A DNA stretch of 64,000 bases. Source: Sphingobium sp. Leaf26. Lineage in GTDB: Bacteria; Pseudomonadota; Alphaproteobacteria; Sphingomonadales; Sphingomonadaceae. The translations under genes and the position numbers were made by a program. Of the stretch, positions 32,073-41,438 are shown piece after piece (position 1 is the stretch's first letter; each line of letters opens with the position of its first letter). The stretch lies in NCBI RefSeq assembly GCF_001421665.1, contig NZ_LMKV01000012.1, forward strand, positions 206,185 through 270,184, given 5' to 3'. The notes under the pieces were generated by a model that was given only the letters and a program-made list of their open reading frames with translations, ran no database searches and had not been told where the DNA came from.

Positions 32073-33278
32073 TTACTCGCCGAAGCCGCGCGGGGCGGGA
32101 TCGATCACGGTGATGGCGCCGGCGCCCACTTCGCCGACTTCGAGCGCGCGTTCGGCAACGCCCGCGCGGTTGAAGCGGAAGGCGCCGTCGATGCCGGAAA
32201 AACCGCCTGTGTCGCGCAGCCGCGCTGCCGGGAAGGGTGTGCCGGGCTTCCAGTCCTGCGCGATGCGGACGGTCAGCAGCACCGAATCATAACCGAGCGA
32301 AGAGAGGCGGAACGGCGCGCTGCCGTAACGGGCGCGGTATTTGTTGGCGAGTTGGCGGTAGAGCGTGTCGGACACGCTGGCGAACCACGCGCCGCGCAAT
32401 ACCGGGCTGGCAGCGAGGCTGGTGTCGGTGTTCCAGAGTTCCGTGCCCAACAGGCGCGCGGCGGCGCCGCCATTCTTGCGCACGATCGGCGCGACCTGCA
32501 AAGCGACCCGGCCGCTGTCGGCGATCAGCAGCGCGTCGTAGCTGGAGGAGGCCTGCAATTTCTTGACCGCTGCGGTGATGGAAGCGGGCGAGCGGTCGAA
32601 GGTCTGCATCGATACGACGGTGCCGCCGGCCTGCTCGACCGCGCGCAGCATCGCATTGCCGGCGCGTTCGCCATAGACGCCGCGCGGCACCAGCGCGCCG
32701 AAGCGGGTCAGGCCCTTGCCCTTGGCGAAATCGACGACACGGTCGATCGACTGGGCGGTATTGTAGCCCAGCACATAGACGCCACTGCCCGCGATGCTGG
32801 CGTCGTTGGAGAAGCTGACGACGGGCACGTTGGCGCGGGCCGCGATCGGCCCGATGATGCGGGCATCCTCCGCCAGCAGGGGGCCAAGGATCAGGCGGTT
32901 GCCGTCGGCCAGCGCCTTGTTGACCGCAGCGGCTGCACCCAGCGCCGTATCATAGGTGGTGATGCGGACCCGGTCGGTCTTTGTATCCATCAGCGCCAGC
33001 GTGGTGGCGTTAGCGATCGATTGGCCCACGCCCGCATTGGCGCCGGTCATCGGCACCAGCAACGCGACGCGGTGGCGGGTCGCGTCGGTCGGCAGGCCCT
33101 GCACCACTTCGGGACCGGTAGGCTGGACAGGGCCGGTGGGCGCGACCGGTCCCGGCCCCTTGGGCACGATCGACTGACAGGCGGCCAGGAACAGCGCCGC
33201 CCCCATGAAGGCGATCCGCGCGCCCCTTTTTGCGGCGGCGAACATGTTTGCTTGCCGGGGGGCATCCGTCTCTGTCAT
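32073..33278 (-). CDS. penicillin-binding protein activator (LpoA-like lipoprotein)
   Basis: A 401-residue lipoprotein. Lipobox FLAAC lies at ~31-35, preceded by a basic N-region and followed by a proline-rich tether. From ~70 the rest is a periplasmic-binding type I fold (HRVALLVPMTGANAGVGQSIANA; GPLLAEDARIIGPIAARANVPVVSFSND), as in the C-terminal domain of LpoA. E. coli LpoA activates PBP1a and also has an N-terminal TPR part that is absent here. AAGGAC lies 7 bases before the chosen start. It is divergent from rsmI with only 11 bases between, a common alphaproteobacterial arrangement. Confidence 0.85.
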   Translation of the reverse strand: MTETDAPRQANMFAAAKRGARIAFMGAALFLAACQSIVPKGPGPVAPTGPVQPTGPEVVQGLPTDATRHRVALLVPMTGANAGVGQSIANATTLALMDTKTDRVRITTYDTALGAAAAVNKALADGNRLILGPLLAEDARIIGPIAARANVPVVSFSNDASIAGSGVYVLGYNTAQSIDRVVDFAKGKGLTRFGALVPRGVYGERAGNAMLRAVEQAGGTVVSMQTFDRSPASITAAVKKLQASSSYDALLIADSGRVALQVAPIVRKNGGAAARLLGTELWNTDTSLAASPVLRGAWFASVSDTLYRQLANKYRARYGSAPFRLSSLGYDSVLLTVRIAQDWKPGTPFPAARLRDTGGFSGIDGAFRFNRAGVAERALEVGEVGAGAITVIDPAPRGFGE

Positions 33279-33289
33279 CTGGCGTCCTT

Positions 33290-34132
33290 ATGGAAACTGA
33301 ACCTTCAGGGCTTGAGCCTGGGCTTTATATCGTTGCTGGGCCGATCGGCAACCTTGGTGACCTTACGCCGCGCGGGGCGGAGGTGCTTCGGCTGGCCGAT
33401 GTGGTCGCCGTGGAAGATACACGGGTGAGCGCGCGCTTGCTACGCCATGCCGGATCGGACCGGCCAATGGTCCCCTATCACGATCATAGCGCCGAAAATG
33501 TGCGGCAACGGCTGGTGGAGCGGATGGCGGGCGAATCGGTCGCGTTGCTGTCGGACGCGGGAACGCCGCTGATTTCCGATCCGGGGTATAAGCTGGTGCG
33601 CGACGCGCGGGCGGCAGGGCGGCGGATCACGACGCTGCCGGGGCCGAGCGCGGCGATCGCGGCGCTGACACTGTCGGGGCTGCCGACCGATCGTTTCCTG
33701 TTCATGGGATTTTTGCCGTCCAAGGCGAAGGCGCGGGGCGACGTGCTGGACGAGGTGGCTGCGTTGCGGGCGACGTTGCTATTCTACGAAAGCGGGCCGC
33801 GCCTGTCGGAAAGCCTGTCGGCGATGGCGGCGCATCTGGGCGATCGGGACGCGGCAGTCAGCCGGGAAATCAGCAAGACGTTCGAGGAAACCGCCTGCGG
33901 CACGTTGAGCGAATTGTCGGCGCGCTATGCCGATGCGCCGCCCAAGGGCGAGATCGTCGTCACCGTAGGCCCGCCGGGCGAGGCCCCCCCGGCGAGCGCG
34001 GAGGATGCCGATGCGGCGCTGCTGGAGGCGCTGACCCGGTTGTCGGTGTCTAAGGCGGCGGGCGAGGTGGCCAAGAAGCTGGGGCTGGACCGGCGGACGC
34101 TGTATGACCGGGCGACGGAATTGAAAGGGTGA
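33290..34132 (+). CDS. rsmI: 16S rRNA (cytidine1402-2'-O)-methyltransferase
   Basis: A 280-residue SAM-dependent rRNA methyltransferase of the tetrapyrrole-methylase fold: [47 protein letters not shown] and [11 protein letters not shown]. It modifies C1402 in the ribosomal P site. The gene overlaps the broken yraN by 4 bases (GTGA), keeping the usual rsmI-yraN-gshB order. Confidence 0.95.
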   Translation: METEPSGLEPGLYIVAGPIGNLGDLTPRGAEVLRLADVVAVEDTRVSARLLRHAGSDRPMVPYHDHSAENVRQRLVERMAGESVALLSDAGTPLISDPGYKLVRDARAAGRRITTLPGPSAAIAALTLSGLPTDRFLFMGFLPSKAKARGDVLDEVAALRATLLFYESGPRLSESLSAMAAHLGDRDAAVSREISKTFEETACGTLSELSARYADAPPKGEIVVTVGPPGEAPPASAEDADAALLEALTRLSVSKAAGEVAKKLGLDRRTLYDRATELKG

Positions 34133-34433
34133 CACGCGCGGCGGCGGAGAAGCGCGGGCGACAGGCCGAACGCATCGCCGCCTGGTGGCTGCGCCTGAAG
34201 GGCTGGCAGATCATCGGACGGCGGATGCGCACGCCCGCGGGCGAGGTCGATCTGGTCGCGCGGCGGAACTGGACCTTGCCATCGACGAGCGCAGGCTGGC
34301 GCGGGTCGCCAAAGCGGCGGAAATATTGTGGCATGATCTGGCGAAACCGGGCGACGACATGCGAATCGACGTCATCCTCCTTGCGCCCGGACGCGCGCCA
34401 CGCCATCTGGCCAATGTCTGGCATGGGGGATAG
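34129..34433 (+). pseudogene. yraN: yraN (UPF0102 endonuclease-like) disrupted by an internal deletion and frameshift
   Basis: The first ~45 codons (GTG start; [18 protein letters not shown] then [12 protein letters not shown]) are a normal YraN N-terminus. The rest of the family's C-terminus ([21 protein letters not shown], then [22 protein letters not shown]) is in another frame from about 34263 to the TAG at 34433. The junction at ~34258-34266 joins VARR directly to AELD, skipping the ~17-20 residues that normally carry the FVEVK part of the nuclease core. A ~50-bp deletion across GCGG repeats would explain both the loss and the frame change. Almost certainly non-functional unless it is an assembly error. 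Confidence 0.85.
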
Positions 34434-34447
34434 GCGTTTCGCCTCCC

Positions 34448-34562
34448 CGTTCGTCCTGAGTAGCCGCCGAGCGAAGTCGAGGTGGCGTATCGAAGGATGG
34501 GTGCCGGGCGATGCTTCGATACGGGACTTCGGCTTCGCTCAGTCCCTGCTCAGCACGAACGG
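34448..34562. repeat. dispersed repeat, TTCGTCCTGAGTAGCC type
   Basis: CGTTCGTCCTGAGTAGCC and GGTGGCGTATCGAAG on the left are mirrored by CTTCGATACGGGAC and TCAGCACGAACG on the right. A second palindromic family, different from the CTGTCGAAG type, filling the space between broken yraN and gshB. Confidence 0.65.
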
Positions 34563-34583
34563 ATATGGAAGGAAGCCGCAGGC

Positions 34584-35558
34584 ATGACCGAACTCAACCC
34601 CCTGACCGTCGCCATGCAGATGGATCCGATGGAGGGCATCAAGATCGGCGGCGATTCGACCTTTCACATCATGCTGGCGGCGCAGGCGCGGGGGCATCGG
34701 CTTTACCATTATCTGGCGCCGGACCTGACATTTCGGGATGGACGGGTGCTGGCGCAGGCGCGGCCGGTGAAGGTGCAGAAGGTGCAGGGCGATCATTTCG
34801 CGTTCGGCGAGCCTGAACTGCTGGACCTTGGCCGCGACGTCGATGTCGTGTGGATGCGGCAGGACCCTCCCTTCGACCTCAGCTACATCACCGCCACCCA
34901 TTTGCTGGAGCGGGTGCAGGACGAGACACTGGTGGTGAACGATCCCGCGAGCGTGCGCAATGCGCCCGAAAAGCTGTTCGTGCTGGACTATGCACGCTTC
35001 ATGCCGCCGACGATGATCACCCGCGACCTTGCCCAGGTGAAGACGTTCCTGGCCGAACATGGCGAGATCGTGGTGAAGCCGCTCTATGGCAATGGCGGCG
35101 TGGCGGTGTTCCATGTCGGCAGCAATGGCGCGAACCTGTCGTCGCTGGTGGAGTTGTTCAACGCGTCATGGGTCGAACCCTTCATGGTGCAGGCCTTCAT
35201 CCCCGGCGTGGCGGAAGGCGACAAGCGGATCGTGCTGATCGACGGTGAGGTTGCGGGCGCGGTCAACCGCATTCCGGGCAAGGGCGAGATCCGGTCGAAC
35301 CTGGCCGTGGGCGGATCGGCGGCCAAGACCGTGCTGACGGAGAAGGAGCGCGAGATTTGCGCTGCGCTTGGCCCGGAACTCAAGGCGCGGGGATTGCTGT
35401 TCGTGGGAATCGACGTGATCGGCGGCGAGTGGCTGACGGAGATTAACGTGACATCGCCCACCGGAATCGTGTCGATCGATGCGTTCGACGGCACGGACAC
35501 CGGCGGCCTGATCTGGGACGCGATCGACGCCCGGTTGGCGATTCGGGCGGCGGGGTAA
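34584..35558 (+). CDS. gshB: glutathione synthetase
   Basis: A 324-residue ATP-grasp ligase joining gamma-glutamylcysteine and glycine. The N-terminus is typical ([32 protein letters not shown]). [36 protein letters not shown] and the metal-site [11 protein letters not shown] are all present. Length matches the E. coli enzyme (~316). Confidence 0.96.
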   Translation: MTELNPLTVAMQMDPMEGIKIGGDSTFHIMLAAQARGHRLYHYLAPDLTFRDGRVLAQARPVKVQKVQGDHFAFGEPELLDLGRDVDVVWMRQDPPFDLSYITATHLLERVQDETLVVNDPASVRNAPEKLFVLDYARFMPPTMITRDLAQVKTFLAEHGEIVVKPLYGNGGVAVFHVGSNGANLSSLVELFNASWVEPFMVQAFIPGVAEGDKRIVLIDGEVAGAVNRIPGKGEIRSNLAVGGSAAKTVLTEKEREICAALGPELKARGLLFVGIDVIGGEWLTEINVTSPTGIVSIDAFDGTDTGGLIWDAIDARLAIRAAG

Positions 35559-35575
35559 GGGCACCATCAGAGATC

Positions 35576-35651
35576 CGTTCGGACTGAACCTGTCGAAACC
35601 CTGCTTTTTTTTGAAAAAAGAATGACCCTCCGACAGGCACAGGGCGAACGG
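35576..35651. repeat. dispersed palindromic repeat
   Basis: CGTTCGGACTGAACCTGTCGAAA ... CTCCGACAGGCACAGGGCGAACG. A degenerate member of the fdsB-insert family, between gshB and the DedA gene, with A/T-rich loop sequence. Confidence 0.7.
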
Positions 35652-35728
35652 AGGAGAGGTTGGCGCGTTGACGCATCGTTGCTGTTGACGGAACGCCTCA
35701 TGCCAAGAACCGAGTTGAGTAAAATTTC

Positions 35729-36328
35729 ATGACCGACTGGGTTCTGCGCCTGATCGATGCGGGCGGTTATTGGGGCATCTTCCTTTTGATGATCCTGGAA
35801 AATGTCTTTCCGCCGATCCCGTCGGAACTCATCATGGGCATTGGCGGTATTCGCGTCGGGCAGGGGCGGATGGCGATGGAGTGGCTGTTGCTGGCGGGCA
35901 CGATCGGCACCACCATCGGCAATTATTTCTGGTATCTGGTCGGGCATGTACTGGGCTTTTCCCGGTTGAAGCCGCTGGTCGATCGCTATGGCCGCTGGGC
36001 GACGCTGGAGTGGCGCGATGTCGAGGCGCTGGACCGCTTGTTCGGCAAATATGGGCAGATCGTCGTGTTCGTGTTCCGCTTCATGCCGGCGTTCCGTACG
36101 ATGATATCGCTGCCGGCCGGCCTGTTCCGCATGGGGCATGTCCGCTTTCTGCTCTGGACGATGGGCGGGGCGCTGATCTGGAATGTGATCCTGGCCTATG
36201 CCGGCTATGTGCTGGGGCAGAATTTCCGGCATATCGACCATTATGTGGGGCCGGCGGCGACGGTCTGCGTCGTCGGCGCGGTGCTGATCTATCTGTGGCG
36301 GCTCGTGACCTGGCGGCCCAAGGGGTAA
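35729..36328 (+). CDS. DedA family membrane protein
   Basis: A 199-residue protein of the SNARE-associated/DedA group. Landmarks are the amphipathic re-entrant region ENVFPPIPSELIMGIGG and the FGKYGQIVVFVFRFMPAFRTMISLPAGLFRM segment with its conserved arginine and glycine. Four to five membrane segments. DedA/UbiA-like proteins of this kind are linked to undecaprenyl-phosphate or phospholipid flipping and to membrane homeostasis; the substrate here is not determined. Confidence 0.88.
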   Translation: MTDWVLRLIDAGGYWGIFLLMILENVFPPIPSELIMGIGGIRVGQGRMAMEWLLLAGTIGTTIGNYFWYLVGHVLGFSRLKPLVDRYGRWATLEWRDVEALDRLFGKYGQIVVFVFRFMPAFRTMISLPAGLFRMGHVRFLLWTMGGALIWNVILAYAGYVLGQNFRHIDHYVGPAATVCVVGAVLIYLWRLVTWRPKG

Positions 36329-36329
36329 G

Positions 36330-37220
36330 TCAGGCGCGGGGATGGGCGTTGCGGTAGATGTCGAGCAGATGGGCGGCATCGACCTGGGTGTAGATTTGGG
36401 TCGAGGACAGGCTGGCATGGCCCAGCAGTTCCTGCAACGAGCGCAAGTCCGCGCCGCGTCCGAGCAGATGGGTCGCGAAACTGTGGCGCAGGGCGTGGGG
36501 CGTGGTCCGGTCCGACAGGCCGAGTCGCCCACGCGCGCCCTGCACTGCGCGGCGGATGAGGGCGGGCGACAATGGCCCGCCGCGCGCACCCCGGAACAAT
36601 GGTTCGTCGCGAACGGGCGGATAGGGGCAGAGGTCGAGGTAGGCGGCGATCGCGTCGCGCACCTGTGGCAGCAGCGGGACGATACGGGTCTTGTTCCGCT
36701 TGCCGGTGACGCGCAGCGTGTCGGCCAGCGGCAGGACATCGCCGTTCAGCCCCAGCGCTTCCCCGATGCGCAGGCCCGCGCCATAGAGCAGCAGCAGCAC
36801 CGCCCAGTCGCGCGCGCCGATCCATCCGTCGCGGGCGGTTTCGGCGATATCCTGCGCCAGTGCGATCGCTTCGTCGGGGGAGACGGGGCGGGGCAGGCCG
36901 CGCTTGACCCGTGGGCCTTTCAGGTGCGGCACGCGGGCATCGTCACCACCGACGAATGTCAGGAAACCGCGCACGGCGGACAGTTCGCGCGCGGCGGACA
37001 GGTTGCCGATGCCGTCGGCGCGGCGGCTGGACAGGAAGGCGCGCAGGTCGGCCTGGCCGAGGCTGGCGAGCGTCTCTGCGGTGACGGTCCCGCCGCGATG
37101 GTCGGTCAGGAAGGCGATCAGCCGTTCGGCCGTGGCGATATAGGCGCGCACGGTGTGGATGGAGCGGCGCCGGTCGAGGGCGAGATGCTGGCGCCAGCGT
37201 TCGGGGAGGGCGGGGGTCAT
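36330..37220 (-). CDS. xerC: tyrosine recombinase XerC
   Basis: A ~296-residue site-specific recombinase. An N-terminal SAM-like core-binding domain (~1-90) precedes the catalytic domain with the RHRH-Y set: R in GAGLRIGEALGL, K in RVTGKRNKTRIVPL, HALRHSFATHLL, LLGHASLSSTQIYTQV. Start chosen at the MTPALPERW methionine. In the cell XerC with XerD resolves chromosome dimers at dif. It is a housekeeping recombinase and not, by itself, evidence of an integrated element. Confidence 0.92.
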   Translation of the reverse strand: MTPALPERWRQHLALDRRRSIHTVRAYIATAERLIAFLTDHRGGTVTAETLASLGQADLRAFLSSRRADGIGNLSAARELSAVRGFLTFVGGDDARVPHLKGPRVKRGLPRPVSPDEAIALAQDIAETARDGWIGARDWAVLLLLYGAGLRIGEALGLNGDVLPLADTLRVTGKRNKTRIVPLLPQVRDAIAAYLDLCPYPPVRDEPLFRGARGGPLSPALIRRAVQGARGRLGLSDRTTPHALRHSFATHLLGRGADLRSLQELLGHASLSSTQIYTQVDAAHLLDIYRNAHPRA

Positions 37221-37409
37221 GTTGGAACAGCCGTGCTTAACTTCGCACATTTCCCGCTGGTTTTGACATTTTGGAACAGGAGTTGGAAATTATGTTGCGA
37301 GAAAGGTCGTGACGAGGAGGGGCGCGGCGTTGGCATGGGGGAAGCGTAGCAAAGCGGGCGCAGGTAGGACAGGGTGATGGCATATAGCGGGGTGAGTATA
37401 CCCTCCATT

Positions 37410-37856
37410 CTAAGTTGATCGACGTCGTATCCAGCCCATCACAGTCCGGATCGCAGCCCCAATGACAAAAACCGCTGCGCCCGCAACGAACCCCACCATC
37501 GGTGCTTCTCTGTTTCTGTCTTTCACGCCGGCAAGATATTCCGGCGTGCCAGCGTCCGGGCAATGTCCGTCTTGGCAGGGTAAGACCGTGCCGTTGTTCA
37601 AATGGTAAAGCCAGACGCCGACCAGCGTCCCCGCCAGTAACAGAAGCAGCCAGAACAGCCGCTTAGGGCGCTCTATTTCCTGAAATTCTAACCTCTGACG
37701 CGCAATTTCGTCGGGCCACTCAACACCAACAGCCTTGAGTATCTTTGAGGCGGCTGCCCTGTCCCCCTGTTGAACAGCATCCTCAAAATCCTGAAGCAGC
37801 CCGGCAACGAACAGTCGCTCGTTCACGGTCATTCCAGAATAGTCGCGCTGAACCAT
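37410..37856 (-). CDS. hypothetical protein with two membrane segments
   Basis: A 148-residue protein I do not recognise. The N-terminal ~55 residues (MTVNERLFVAGLLQDFEDAV; DRAAASKILKAVGV) look like a small soluble helical domain. Then come a membrane segment (LFWLLLLLAGTLVGVWLYHL, ~68-87), a Cys-containing loop (LPCQDGHCPD) and a second membrane segment (MVGFVAGAAVFVIGAAI). Base composition is less GC-rich than its neighbours. The MTVNERLF opening recurs in small proteins of other sphingomonads as I recall it. An internal ATG at residue 9 is an alternative start. Confidence 0.65.
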   Translation of the reverse strand: MVQRDYSGMTVNERLFVAGLLQDFEDAVQQGDRAAASKILKAVGVEWPDEIARQRLEFQEIERPKRLFWLLLLLAGTLVGVWLYHLNNGTVLPCQDGHCPDAGTPEYLAGVKDRNREAPMVGFVAGAAVFVIGAAIRTVMGWIRRRST

Positions 37857-37975
37857 TTCATTAAAATAGCTGACTTGCCTTGAGTCCGGTAGTGCCCGTT
37901 CTAGCGCACAGCGCTTCTGCTCGCGTTTTGCCCGTCACCCTTGAAATCCGCACACAAATGGGCACATGGGTGGGC

Positions 37976-38854
37976 ATGGCACCTCCCTTCGATCCGGCCG
38001 ACCTGCCGACCGGCCTATTGATGGCGCTCAGCCCTCTGGTTCATCGCGTGCTGGCGCCCAATCCGTCGCCTTTCACCTTTACCGGGACGCAGACCTATAT
38101 CGTCGGCGCGCAGGCCGTGGCGGTGATCGATCCCGGCCCGGACGATGCCGATCATCTGGCCGCGCTGATCGCCGCGATCGCCGGGCGGCCGGTGGTGGCG
38201 ATATTGTGCACCCATACCCATCGCGACCATAGCCCCGCCGCGCGGCCACTGAGCGACCTGACGGGCGCGCCGGTGATCGGTTGCGCGCCGCTGACGCTGG
38301 ACGATGACGGGCCGCGTGCCGATGCCGCGTTCGATGCGGCATACCGGCCTGATCGGGTGCTGGGCGATGGCGAGCGGATCGACGGGCCGGGCTGGACGCT
38401 GGAGGCGGTCGCGACGCCGGGCCATACGTCCAACCATCTGTGCTTTGCGTTGCTGGAGGAGAAGGCGCTGTTCAGCGGTGATCATGTGATGGGCTGGTCG
38501 ACCAGCGTGATTTCCCCGCCCGATGGCGACATGACCGCCTATATGCGCTCCATGCAGTTGCTGCTGGGGCGCGACGATAGCGTCTATTATCCCGCCCATG
38601 GCGAGCCGATCGAGAATCCGCAGCGGCTGGTGCGCGGGATGATGGGGCATCGCAAGCAGCGCGAAGGGCAGATTTTGCGCTTCCTCGAACGCCATGGCGA
38701 CAGCGCCATCCCGGATATGGTGGCGGAGATGTACAAGGGCGTCGATCCGCGCCTGCATGGCGCGGCGGGGCGATCGGTGCTGGCGCATCTGATCGACCTG
38801 GACGGCCGGGGGCTGGCTGCACCGACCGGGGACGGGCGATGGCAGATGTGTTGA
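37976..38854 (+). CDS. MBL-fold metallo-hydrolase
   Basis: A ~292-residue hydrolase with the metal-binding motif THTHRDHSPAA (HxHxDH), further ligand regions GHTSNHLCF and SGDHVMGWS, and a C-terminal helical LACTB2-type domain. Related proteins include beta-lactamase-like LACTB2 (an RNase) and glyoxalase-II-like enzymes; the substrate is not clear. The start at 37976 is preferred over earlier in-frame ATGs that add an unlikely N-terminus. It overlaps the next gene by 16 bases. Confidence 0.85.
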   Translation: MAPPFDPADLPTGLLMALSPLVHRVLAPNPSPFTFTGTQTYIVGAQAVAVIDPGPDDADHLAALIAAIAGRPVVAILCTHTHRDHSPAARPLSDLTGAPVIGCAPLTLDDDGPRADAAFDAAYRPDRVLGDGERIDGPGWTLEAVATPGHTSNHLCFALLEEKALFSGDHVMGWSTSVISPPDGDMTAYMRSMQLLLGRDDSVYYPAHGEPIENPQRLVRGMMGHRKQREGQILRFLERHGDSAIPDMVAEMYKGVDPRLHGAAGRSVLAHLIDLDGRGLAAPTGDGRWQMC

Positions 38855-39558
38855 GGCGCTATGCCGGGCCGATCGGGGCGGCTTTGCTGATCCTGTTCAT
38901 GGGCGCGGCGATGCTGGTCGGCTGGCAGCGCTATAATCGCGACTATGTCGTCACCGTGGAGGATGACGGGTCGGCGGTGACGAAGATCATCGCCGAGAAG
39001 ATCGCCGGCACCAGCGACCTGCGCGTGTCTCGGCTGAATGGTGTCGTCCAGAGCACGGCGCAGGATGTGCGCGGCTTTGGCTGGCTGAAGTCCGATCAGG
39101 TGGTGAAGATGCCCTATTCGGTCGATTATTTCATCGATCTGTCGAAGCTTACGGCGCGCGATCTGGAATGGGATGAGAGGGGGCGGACGCTGATCGTCAA
39201 TGCGCCCGACGTGAAGCCGGACAAGGCGAATGTGGATGAAGCGCGCCGGACATTGGTGCGCACCAGCGGCATGTTCGTGACGCGCGAGGCGGGCGAGGCA
39301 TTGAGCCGCAAGGCGTCCGCCCATGCGCAGGCGCGGGCCGAAGCATCGGCGCGGTCGCCCGAACGCATGGCGCAGGCGCGCGAATATGGGCGCGATGCGA
39401 CGGCGAAGCTGATGAGCGCACCGCTGGCCGCGATGGGTTTCGGCGACGCGCGGGTGATCGTGACCTTCCCTTCGGAACGCAAGGCGGATCGTCGCGAGCG
39501 GTGGGACGTCACCACGCCGATCAACGAGGTACTGGCAAACCGGAGACAGGCCCGCTAG
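38839..39558 (+). CDS. DUF4230 domain-containing membrane-anchored protein
   Basis: A 239-residue protein with one N-terminal membrane segment (PIGAALLILFMGAAMLVGW, ~11-29) and a periplasmic DUF4230-like domain. The middle (PYSVDYFIDLSKLTARDLEWD ... LIVNAPDV) is typical of that family. The C-terminal third is helical and charged. Function unknown. It overlaps the MBL hydrolase gene and lies 45 bases before nadA. Confidence 0.75.
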   Translation: MADVLRRYAGPIGAALLILFMGAAMLVGWQRYNRDYVVTVEDDGSAVTKIIAEKIAGTSDLRVSRLNGVVQSTAQDVRGFGWLKSDQVVKMPYSVDYFIDLSKLTARDLEWDERGRTLIVNAPDVKPDKANVDEARRTLVRTSGMFVTREAGEALSRKASAHAQARAEASARSPERMAQAREYGRDATAKLMSAPLAAMGFGDARVIVTFPSERKADRRERWDVTTPINEVLANRRQAR

Positions 39559-39603
39559 GGCGCGGGTCAAGCCCGTATGGCAGGGACGCAGGAGTTACAG
39601 GGT

Positions 39604-40593
39604 ATGAACGCTTTTACCGGGATTCCGCAGGGCACCGACCTGCGCGCTGAAATCGAGCGTTTGCGCAAGGAGCGCAACGCCGTGATCCTTGGCCATTATT
39701 ACCAGTCGCCAGAGATTCAGGACCTGTCCGATTTCGTCGGCGATTCGCTGGAACTGTCGCGCAAGGCGGCGGAGACGGACGCCGACGTCATCGCCTTCTG
39801 TGGCGTGCGCTTCATGGCGGAGACGGCCAAGATACTGTCGCCGCAGAAGATCGTGGTGCTGCCGGATATGGACGCTGGTTGCAGCCTTGAGGATAGCTGC
39901 CCGCCCGCCCAGTTCAAGGCGTTTCGCGAGGCGCATCCCGATCATATCGCGCTGAGCTACATCAACTGTTCGGCCGAGGTGAAGGCGCTGTCCGACATCA
40001 TCGTGACGTCGTCTTCCGCCGAAAAGATATTGGCGCAGATCCCCAAGGATCAGAAGATCATCTTCGGCCCGGACAAGCATCTGGGCGGGTACCTCAAGCG
40101 CAAGCTGGGCCGCGACATGCTGCTGTGGCCGGGCGTGTGCATCGTGCATGAGGCGTTCAGCGAAACGGAGTTGCTGAAGCTCAAGGTGCAGCATCCCGAC
40201 GCGCCGATCGCCGCCCATCCAGAATGTCCGCCCTATATCGTCGATCATGCCGATTATGTCGGGTCGACCAGCGGCATATTGGATTTCGCCAAGACGATGC
40301 CGGGCGACACGCTGATCGTGGCGACCGAGCCGCATATCATCCACCAGATGGAAAAGGCGGTGCCGCACAAGAATTTCATCGGCGCGCCGGGTGCGGACGG
40401 CAACTGCAACTGCAACATCTGTCCCTATATGGCGCTCAACACGATGGAGAAGCTGTACCTGTCGCTGCGCGACTTGCAGCCCCGGATCGAGATGGACGAG
40501 ACGCTGCGGTTGCAGGCGAAGAAGAGCCTGGACCGGATGCTGGAAATGGCCAGCGCCACGGTGGGGCAGGGTGATGTGGGCGCGCGGCCGTGA
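39604..40593 (+). CDS. nadA: quinolinate synthase A
   Basis: A 329-residue [4Fe-4S] enzyme condensing iminoaspartate and DHAP to quinolinate in NAD synthesis. LGHYYQSPEIQDLSDFVGDSL, the FCGVRFMAETAKIL cysteine, SYINCSAEVKALSD, and C-terminal CNICPYMALN supply the cluster cysteines. The ATG at 39604 follows AGGAG. NadB is not in the window. Its end overlaps the nadC GTG start. Confidence 0.95.
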   Translation: MNAFTGIPQGTDLRAEIERLRKERNAVILGHYYQSPEIQDLSDFVGDSLELSRKAAETDADVIAFCGVRFMAETAKILSPQKIVVLPDMDAGCSLEDSCPPAQFKAFREAHPDHIALSYINCSAEVKALSDIIVTSSSAEKILAQIPKDQKIIFGPDKHLGGYLKRKLGRDMLLWPGVCIVHEAFSETELLKLKVQHPDAPIAAHPECPPYIVDHADYVGSTSGILDFAKTMPGDTLIVATEPHIIHQMEKAVPHKNFIGAPGADGNCNCNICPYMALNTMEKLYLSLRDLQPRIEMDETLRLQAKKSLDRMLEMASATVGQGDVGARP

Positions 40594-41438
40594 GTTTTGC
40601 GCTGCCCGGCTTCGACCTTGACGCTTTCCTTGCGGCCACGCTGGCCGAAGACCTTGGTCCCGATGGCCGCGATGTCACCAGCGAGGCGGTGATTCCTGCC
40701 GATGCGATCTTCGACGGGGTGATGGACAGCCGGGACGATGTGACGCTGGCCGGTTTGCCGATCGCGGTGGCGTTTTTCCGGGCGCTGGACCCGGATGTGG
40801 AGATCGAACTGCTGCATCAGGATGGTGACCGGGTGTCGGCGGGGACCGACATCCTGCGCATCCGGGGCAAGGCGCGGGCGATGCTGACGGCGGAGCGGTC
40901 CGCGCTCAATACGGTGCAGCATCTGACCGGTATCGCGACGATGACGCGGGCCTATGTCGATGCGATCAAGGGCACGGGCGCGACCCTGCTTGATACGCGC
41001 AAGACGATTCCGGGTCTGCGATGCCTTGAGAAATATGCGACGCGGCAGGGCGGGGCGACCAATCATCGCATGGGGCTGTGGGACGCGGCGATGATCAAGG
41101 ACAATCATGTCGCGGTCGCCGGATCGGTCGAGGAAGCGGTACGCCGGGCCGTGGTGGCGGGCGTCGAGCGGATCATTGTCGAGGTCGATCGGATCGACCA
41201 GATCGAACCGGCGCTGGCGGCCGGGGCGACCCATCTGCTGCTCGACAATATGGACGCGCCGACATTGCGCGGGGCGGTGACGCTGGTGGGCGGGCGCGTG
41301 CCGACCGAGGCGTCGGGCGGCGTCACGCTGGACACGATCCGGGCGAAAGCCGATACGGGCGTCACCTATATCAGCGTCGGGCGGCTGACTCAGTCGGCGC
41401 CGGCGGCCGACATCGGACTGGATTTCGCTTATGCTTAA
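40590..41438 (+). CDS. nadC: nicotinate-nucleotide pyrophosphorylase (quinolinate phosphoribosyltransferase)
   Basis: A 282-residue enzyme that converts quinolinate and PRPP to nicotinate mononucleotide. Visible signatures are LAEDLGPDGRDVTSEAV, ERSALNTVQHLTGIAT, DTRKTIPGLRCLEKYAT and IMV-type VEVDRIDQIEPALAAG with EASGGVTLDTIR. It uses a GTG start overlapping the nadA stop and overlaps the RNase T2 gene by 8 bases. Confidence 0.95.
   Translation: MSFALPGFDLDAFLAATLAEDLGPDGRDVTSEAVIPADAIFDGVMDSRDDVTLAGLPIAVAFFRALDPDVEIELLHQDGDRVSAGTDILRIRGKARAMLTAERSALNTVQHLTGIATMTRAYVDAIKGTGATLLDTRKTIPGLRCLEKYATRQGGATNHRMGLWDAAMIKDNHVAVAGSVEEAVRRAVVAGVERIIVEVDRIDQIEPALAAGATHLLLDNMDAPTLRGAVTLVGGRVPTEASGGVTLDTIRAKADTGVTYISVGRLTQSAPAADIGLDFAYA

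Noticed and set aside
34433-34587. Extension of YraN frame 1 to 34587
   Set aside because: After codon ~46 the sequence is out of frame and reads through a dispersed repeat. The true C-terminus is in another frame.
36330-37220. Integrase marking a genomic island
   Set aside because: The protein reads as housekeeping XerC. No tRNA, direct-repeat attachment sites or phage genes are nearby.
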